A DNA stretch of 64,000 bases from positions 124,001 through 188,000 of the forward strand of contig BDIU01000058.1 in assembly GCA_002118135.1 (NCBI GenBank). Direction: 5' to 3'. The DNA comes from Trebouxia sp. TZW2008 (taxonomy: Eukaryota > Chlorophyta > Trebouxiophyceae > Trebouxiales > Trebouxiaceae). Below the pieces are notes generated by a model. That model saw only the letters and a program-made list of their open reading frames with translations, did no database searches and had not been told where the DNA came from. This document shows positions 59,801 to 64,000 of this stretch, one piece after another. The position numbers and the translations under genes were made by a program. Each line of letters starts with the position of its first letter. The first letter of the stretch is position 1.

Positions 59801-61259
59801 AAAGGCTGTTGCAGGCATCACAGGTTAGTATTACAATCACACATCATCAGTCCAATTGCATATGGCTGGAAATTGTGTTGACACTGAAGATGGCAGGAAT
59901 CGAGTCAGTATGCTTCCAGTATGACAAGTTTGACTTGATAGCCCCTGTTGGCATACCAGGACGGCATTGCAGGCATTCTTGAAGGGCACAATACATCAGC
60001 ATTTCGGCATGCAGGCACGTGCCCACATCACCTGCCACACCCAGTGCTGCACCTCAAACTACCCCGCATCAAAGAACTTAGATCGACGTTCTTTGGCGTG
60101 CGTGTGCCTGTCAAACGGTTTTCAGACCACTTTGGAGGCAGCCTGAGTGTATATTGCCATTCAGATTTGCTGGCAGCTCATTACTGCTTCAAGCATGCAT
60201 CCCATCAACATTTGCTGTCTAAGCATACACTTGCAGGGTTATTTATGTTTGATCTGCTGTCAATGGCGTCAACAAACATCAACCACCCTTCAAGTGTATG
60301 CTTAGACAGCAAATGTTGATGGGATGCATGCTTGATGACAGCAGATCTCAACAGGCTGCAAATGTGCTGTGCCACAGGAGTTGCCAACTCTGAGATGACT
60401 TTTGGAGACGAGATCCAAGACCCAAAGCCAAAGCGTCAACGCAAGGCAGACAAAGCAATAGAAGCAGGCTCAGCAGGCACAGCAGGCATAGCAGATGAAG
60501 CAGCTGCCTCAGAGCCCGCTGAGTTGACTCGCACTGGAGCTGCTGAGGTAGTAGCTGACGCTGACTCAACTGTTCCTGCCACAAAAGGTGAGTCAGCATG
60601 CCATTGAGTCATTCTATCATGCTGATCTTGGTGAACAGGACTTTCTGTTGACGTCCCTTGCAATAGTTTAGCACTGCACCACAGATTTGTACTGTAGCAG
60701 GCAAGCTGTGTACAGGCAAGGCTTGGTATTTGGTTGATAGGCTACCAAAGAGGAGCACTTCTTTCATTTGGTCCAATAGCAAACACGCCTTGTTCTCATG
60801 AAGTCTAGCCGTTTGGTCAGCTATTTGTTCTCTACTATCAGCATTGTCCACTGATTTCTTGCAGGCAAGACTCAGCGTGGTCGGCCTGCTGGCAGAGCAA
60901 AGCAAGCCAGAAAGAGCTCACCCAGCAGCAAGCAAAGCCCTGCTGCAGCCCCCAAACCCCCCAAAGGGGCAGGGCGGGGTAGAGGCAGGGGCCAGGGCCG
61001 GGGCAAGGGCAGGGGCAGGGGCCGTGCGGTGACCAGCCCTGCAGTGGAGCAGCAAAGCGCCAGCAGCAGTGATAGTGATGCAGACACTGGCAAAAGTCAG
61101 GATCAGGATAACACTGATGGTGCACAGCAGACGCGTCAGATGCGACAGCGTTCTGGGAAAGTGCTGTATGCTGAAGAGGGTGATGCACAGCAAGAAGGGG
61201 TGTTGGCTGATCAAGATGATGATAGTGTTGACTGGGAGGCTGCTGTTCCAGACCTTTGA
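46144..61259 (+). CDS. XPG: XPG/RAD2-type DNA repair endonuclease with inserted IMPACT domain
   Basis: Structure-specific nuclease making the 3' incision in nucleotide excision repair. Exons: 46144-46231, 46313-46502, 46579-46762, 47207-47359, 47729-47824, 48406-48546, 49609-49881, 50390-50589, 50907-51052, 51382-51683, 52048-52123, 52553-54027, 54685-54908, 55877-56080, 58247-58350, 58913-59112, 59712-59823, 60378-60587, 60865-61259; all phases join, 4773 nt, 1590 aa. N domain begins [12 protein letters not shown] with acids at residues 30 (DASIW) and 77 (FVFDG), as in human XPG. IMPACT domain at about 222-350. Spacer with [10 protein letters not shown], a UIM-like [10 protein letters not shown] and polyQ. 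I domain: [40 protein letters not shown]-box-like [10 protein letters not shown], then a basic [15 protein letters not shown] tail. Catalytic acids all present. Confidence 0.95.
47729..49881 (+). other. IMPACT (UPF0029) domain encoded inside XPG
   Basis: Exons 5 to 7 encode an IMPACT-family domain: [68 protein letters not shown]. These are the family's most conserved blocks (compare IMPACT/YIH1, regulators of GCN2). Introns on both sides are phase 0 and flank in-frame XPG exons; exon 5 also carries linker sequence before the domain. Reading past exon 7 meets TGA after 12 codons (49917-49919), so a shorter IMPACT-ending transcript is possible. Confidence 0.85.
49060..49570 (+). pseudogene. Three upstream decayed copies of XPG exon 7
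   Basis: Copies at about 49090-49180 (weak), 49215-49375 and 49405-49563 begin at the gcaggactttcatgatga acceptor and run as far as the ITDAAR codons. The second has TGA in place of the Trp of RWFGG; the third reads ESHWFGG and ends in TGA. They are the best preserved pseudo-exons in the window. Confidence 0.9.
49925..50095 (+). repeat. Downstream 3'-half copy of XPG exon 7
   Basis: It begins at gttatgtacatcacggacgc and follows exon 7 through the GSEP codons to a gaggtgctt donor copy, about where the upstream copies stop. Confidence 0.88.
50236..50325 (+). repeat. 5'-half copy of XPG exon 8
   Basis: gcaggctctactgccagaag and the next 70 bases repeat the acceptor and first half of exon 8 (50390-50589). 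Confidence 0.88.
50640..50720 (+). repeat. 3'-half copy of XPG exon 8
   Basis: cagccgcaagccggctccag and the next 60 bases repeat the end of exon 8 and its donor (ctcaagtaag). Confidence 0.9.
53490..53835 (+). repeat. CAG/CAA tracts coding polyglutamine in XPG exon 12
   Basis: Runs at 53497-53550, 53685-53760 and 53770-53830 code Gln stretches mixed with His, up to about 11 in a row. They fall in the disordered spacer. The opposite strand reads as Ala/Cys runs and is not coding. Confidence 0.92.
54110..54645 (+). repeat. Four 5'-half copies of XPG exon 13
   Basis: Units starting near 54111, 54255, 54400 and 54538 repeat the acceptor and first 35 codons of exon 13 (gcagaggctgcagtcacagc to cttgccttacat). 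They stop where the downstream copies of exon 13 begin. The intact exon is 54685-54908. Confidence 0.9.
54945..55240 (+). repeat. Two 3'-half copies of XPG exon 13
   Basis: 54945-55070 and 55120-55240 repeat the stretch coding [16 protein letters not shown] to FGGQHVYR. The first keeps its gtaagg donor; the second has lost it (acagatgag). Confidence 0.92.
55505..55560 (+). repeat. 5'-half copy of XPG exon 14
   Basis: aggaacaactttgaggggaa and the next 35 bases repeat the exon 14 start, with a TAA in frame. Confidence 0.8.
55800..55850 (+). repeat. Short tandem repeat next to XPG exon 14
   Basis: About five units of a 9-10 base ctatgtaaa motif lie immediately upstream of the exon 14 acceptor. 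Confidence 0.85.
56138..56530 (+). repeat. Three 3'-half copies of XPG exon 14
   Basis: Units at 56138-56270, 56275-56415 and 56450-56530 repeat the stretch coding [20 protein letters not shown], with loss of codons increasing away from the exon. Confidence 0.88.
56640..57340 (+). repeat. Three tandem units of about 265 bases
   Basis: Units share gatgagcagctgctgagatg, then gagtgctgtcaacttgcNgacaggc, and gatcatggttgctgtgttcaa. They are near 56680, 56935 and 57215. A tgctgactgaacagcttctc piece resembles the exon 14 end, so they may stem from the same copying. Confidence 0.8.
57640..58160 (+). repeat. Four 5'-half copies of XPG exon 15
   Basis: Units at 57645-57720, 57803-57870, 57953-58020 and 58083-58155 repeat the acceptor and [19 protein letters not shown] codons of exon 15 (58247-58350). 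Closeness to the exon rises with proximity. Confidence 0.9.
58353..58425 (+). repeat. 21-base tandem repeat at the exon 15 donor
   Basis: cagtcttgtcacaatcttct units begin at 58353, 58374, 58395 and 58416. The first overlaps the donor of exon 15 (gtcagt at 58351). Confidence 0.92.
58441..58570 (+). repeat. Perfect 65-base tandem duplication
   Basis: 58441-58505 and 58506-58570 are identical by eye, so the event is recent. A third unit is only begun. Confidence 0.93.
58660..58730 (+). repeat. Dispersed repeat family 2, copy 2
   Basis: caatcaatcaatcaatccat, then tttactgtccttgggaccca and acaggggagtcaacagacaat, matching 30518-30590. Confidence 0.7.
59185..59360 (+). repeat. 3'-half copies of XPG exon 16
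   Basis: Units 59185-59250 and 59295-59355 repeat the exon end coding [18 protein letters not shown], degraded. They lie after the exon. Confidence 0.85.
60189..60335. repeat. Long foldback inverted repeat in XPG intron 17
   Basis: Arms 60189-60240 and 60281-60335 pair perfectly for 45 bases (tcaagcatgcatcccatcaa onwards) and then with few mismatches. The roughly 40-base loop can pair partly. Confidence 0.93.
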
Positions 61260-62386
61260 GAATGACAGGACAAGTCTACTCTGTTGAAGCAAGATCATGA
61301 AAGCATCTGTAAGCAGAAGCTGCTGCACCTTGGAAGACCTGTGGTCGCCGCTGCTTCCCTTGTTCACATGAACGGCTGACGGTGTTTTGCACAAGCAGGA
61401 ATTTTTGTATGTGATGTGACTGAGGCTGCAATGACAGGTGCCAGAGCAGGGGCATGCATTAGACTTGAATGAATTCACATCAAGAGCAGATCATCGTTTA
61501 GTGAGCGAGACACATGACATGAAATGCACAAAGACGCCTGTCGAAACGGCTCTTTTACATTCTGAGTATCATTATCAACTTGTCTGTCCTTTGGAGAAAG
61601 CTACTCGATTGACCATTTTCAAGTCCTGATTTAAAACTGAGGCAATGCTGAAACAAGTATAACAAGCAGTCTGGATCCTGTGTCGCTTGGGTGCATTGCC
61701 CTCTTGCCTCAAACTCCTGGGACCAAGCTAAGCCGTTGCATACTATGCGGTCTTCTGGCCAATCAAAACTCGAAAGGATCATAGAGATGGAATCAATGTA
61801 AGCATTGCTGTCTGATCATGCATGACTAGAGTCTGTATCATGACGAAGATGTGCGTTGTAAGCGGTATGATCAGATGTAGTCATCACCTCCCCCAGATCC
61901 AAAATAAAACGGCTACAGCATGCCCAACGTTCAACTCCCCAATACTTCTGATCCTCAAACGCTGTGACATACCCCACACTAATGGCGTACGACAAGCATA
62001 TCAATCACTCGCACTGGTCTTGCAATGTAGACACAGTTGAACAAGTTTCAACAAAACAACAACACCAACACCAACATCAATACAAATGCTACAGTACACA
62101 TGCTGAACATTATTTTGACTGCTTACCAGGCTCTGCATAAATCAAGTACCCCTACTGCAATACTCCTGCTGCATGCCATCAACACGCCAGTACACGACCA
62201 GTTAATCCCCAACAACACAAAGCCTGATTTTGATCCTCCTGACCAGTGCGACGGTCACTCCTCTTCAGCGAATCTGGCTCGTCCGTACACACAATCACCA
62301 ACAAACACGAATCCCCCAACACCCACACCAACACCATACTGTGTCGTTTTGCTGTGCTGCAGTAGTGTGAGTTGTATCAGCAGCAT
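61260..62386. other. Convergent 3' region between XPG and phosphodiesterase
   Basis: This holds both 3' UTRs. A TGTAA, the chlorophyte-type poly(A) signal, is at about 61305, 47 bases after the XPG stop. From 62040 to 62340 the plus strand is Asn/Thr/Pro-like low complexity (aacaccaacaccaacatcaa). I see no further exon. Confidence 0.45.
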
Positions 62387-63664
62387 CTATGCTGGCAAAT
62401 CCGCCAGATCTGTGTTGTTTTCCCAGTGCGCGTAATTAGCAAGCACACCATCCAGCATTGGTTTTGCATCCTCAAACAGGTCAACCATGCTTCTGAAAAG
62501 TGGGATGCCGACAATGCTGAAAAAACCCAACTGAGAGCGGGTCATGCCGCCTTGTTGACTCCGGTCCATAAGGGGACTCACAGGTAGGCTACCTGCTTTC
62601 TCCTTGTCTCCCTACAGTCAAAAATGCAGTCATAAGCATGCACCATGCAGAAGATTGCTGGAAATGCTACAGATGCTCTACATGTACGCTGATACTGCTT
62701 TCACTTGCATGATACTGCTGTGTAACAAAATGAGCTCCCAACCAAACAGCGGCAGCGTAACAAAAGGCAGTGAGGACCTGTCTGAAGAACTCCTCCTCCA
62801 GCTGAAACGCCCATCGGCGATGCGTCCTTGGAGGCGCGGCTAAGTGACCGATGTCAGCACATTTCAGCACCATCTGCAGTCAAAATTCGACTCTCAGCAT
62901 TTTGCCATGCGCACCAACTGCTGAAAAGGCTTTGTGATGTTTGGCTTGGTATAAGCAGCTAGCTGATGCATGCACTTGGCGTGGTCCATGTCTGCACATG
63001 ACTATATTTGAGGGTTTAGGGTTTATAGGGCCCATAGTCTGCACATGACAATCATGCCAAATGACATGCTATCTCCTTGCTTTGGAGTCTGTGTGCAGAC
63101 AATACGCAACTGCATGTTGAGCCACATGGTCACTAAGGAAGAGGATGATTGCTGCAACTGTCAACTGCAGATGTGCACACATGCAACACGCTTCAAAGCG
63201 CTGTCATGGATGCACTTCAACTCAAGCCAAGACCATTCGTTAGCAGCTGCTGCCTCCACATCAAAAGCTTCCTGCATCAGCCTTACATCGACAACAGCTA
63301 CAGTTATAGATGCATTGTTTGATGCTCTTTATGCCCTTTACAAACGAAAATTGAAACATGGCTGCATGGTTTGTAATGTACAAGACTGTTGAGCTTTGCG
63401 TAGTGTACTATGGTCTTGTCTTCAGCTTTGATGGTATCCCAGTCAATAGGTGAGTGGTCTGTTGACAGTGTTGACGTCAGATCACTTGACTGATGTCGTG
63501 TACATCATGCATGTTGACGTGAATCACTTGAGCTATCGATGATCAAAGCTTACTTGATGTACAAGTGTTTTGTCTTCAGCTTTGATGGTGTCCCAGTCGA
63601 TGGGTGAGTGGTCTGTTGGCAGTGTTGACGTCACATCACTGCCTCCAGGCCTCTTGAAAGCAGC
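62387..63664 (-). CDS. 3',5'-cyclic-nucleotide phosphodiesterase, C-terminal part
   Basis: Hydrolyses cAMP and/or cGMP. Exons on the minus strand: 63664-63554, 62873-62778, 62611-62387 (TAG); 111+96+225 nt, all phase 0. The 5' part lies right of the window. The joined protein reads LVHQMVLKCADIGHLAAPPR (helix with the metal-binding Asp), RWAFQLEEEFFRQGDKEKAG, PVSPLMDRSQQGGMTRSQLG, then the last helices FFSIVGIPLFRSMVDLFEDA, as in PDEase class I. The Gln of SQLGF is in the nucleotide-clamp position. The HD-type His residues upstream are not in the window, so activity cannot be judged. Cyclic-nucleotide signalling is common in flagellate algae. Confidence 0.93.
63011..63025 (+). repeat. Two telomere-type TTTAGGG units
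   Basis: agggtttagggttta lies inside a phosphodiesterase intron. TTTAGGG is the usual plant and many green-algal telomere unit. Two units may be chance or a telo-box. Confidence 0.4.
63420..63500 (-). repeat. 3'-half copy of a phosphodiesterase exon
   Basis: Plus-strand tcagctttgatggtatccca and the next 60 bases repeat the end of exon 63664-63554 (63576-63640), on its donor side. Confidence 0.88.
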
Positions 63665-63874
63665 CTGGCAAAACAGCAACAACTTGGTGATGTTATCTCA
63701 AATTTAGATTTTTAAGTTCAGAGACGTCAACAGCGCATGGCCATTTATTTTTGGGCTGTTCTGGCAACAGTAGCCTAAGTTTGCTGCTCTGTGCTTACAC
63801 CTGCTTGCCTCAAAGAGCACTGTACGCAGCTGTACAACTCATTTGTAGAGCTGTGCACAACGCATGCCATAGTA

Positions 63875-64000
63875 AAGCACAGCACAGCACAGCATGCAAC
63901 ATTGTATAGCACGGCATGACACAGCACCACACAACATGGCATGCAGCATGGTAGAGCATGGCACAGCGCAGCACAGCAGGCAGCATGGCACAGCAAAGCA
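63875..64000. repeat. Low-complexity GCACAGCA/GCATGGCA repeat
   Basis: A run of 5- and 10-base variants of cacag and catgg continues to the window end. The frames read through it are artefacts. Confidence 0.85.

Noticed and set aside
63775..63996. Cys/His/Ala-rich minus-strand peptide
   Set aside because: It is translation of the low-complexity repeat at the window end.
1..64000. tRNA, rRNA or intact transposon
   Set aside because: I looked for clover-leaf arms with CCA-type ends, rRNA core sequences, reverse transcriptase or transposase motifs on both strands and saw none.

Overview
The window is eukaryotic nuclear DNA and shows no sign of bacterial, plasmid or organelle sequence. Every gene I could model is split into many exons by GT-AG introns, intergenic gaps are short, and introns are about as large as exons. 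The mix of genes (plant-like formyltetrahydrofolate deformylase, a UVH3/RAD2-type XPG nuclease, PRP17, a cyclic-nucleotide phosphodiesterase, and an HMMR-type coiled-coil protein with a PGPGDY N-terminus) fits a unicellular green alga (Chlorophyta). That is inference from gene content; I cannot name the species.

Layout, left to right: the 5' part of a drug/metabolite (EamA) transporter on the minus strand (55-1409), divergent from PURU (plus, 1818-6094). PURU converges on a very large HMMR-like coiled-coil gene on the minus strand (24307 down to 7091; 21 exons, about 1840 residues). Next come a TPR plus J-domain co-chaperone (minus, 27005-25411), divergent at about 145 bp from a glycine-rich protein gene (plus, 27151-30790), and a Ser/Pro-rich protein of unknown role (plus, 32842-36382). 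PRP17 (minus, 45662-39826; 11 exons) is divergent from XPG/RAD2 (plus, 46144-61259; 19 exons). The last gene is the 3' part of a cyclic-nucleotide phosphodiesterase (minus, 62387-63664, running off the right edge). For the main genes all exon phases join without a break and total lengths divide by three: HMMR-like 5523 nt, PRP17 1656 nt, XPG 4773 nt, PURU 1164 nt.

Two things stand out. (1) The XPG reading frame carries a complete IMPACT/UPF0029 domain, encoded on phase-0 exons, between the XPG N domain and the spacer. (2) Almost every gene has introns packed with diverged tandem copies of exon pieces. Copies of the 5' half of an exon, with its acceptor, lie in the intron before that exon. Copies of the 3' half, with its donor, lie in the intron after it. 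Complete in-frame exon duplications are not seen. The introns here seem to have grown mainly by repeated duplication of splice junctions, tolerated because the mRNA does not change. Introns also hold long foldback hairpins, minisatellites and two families of dispersed repeats.

The genes do not form one pathway; they are housekeeping functions (one-carbon metabolism, splicing, DNA repair, chaperone, cytoskeleton or centrosome, cyclic-nucleotide signalling). I saw no tRNA, rRNA, CRISPR array or intact transposon.
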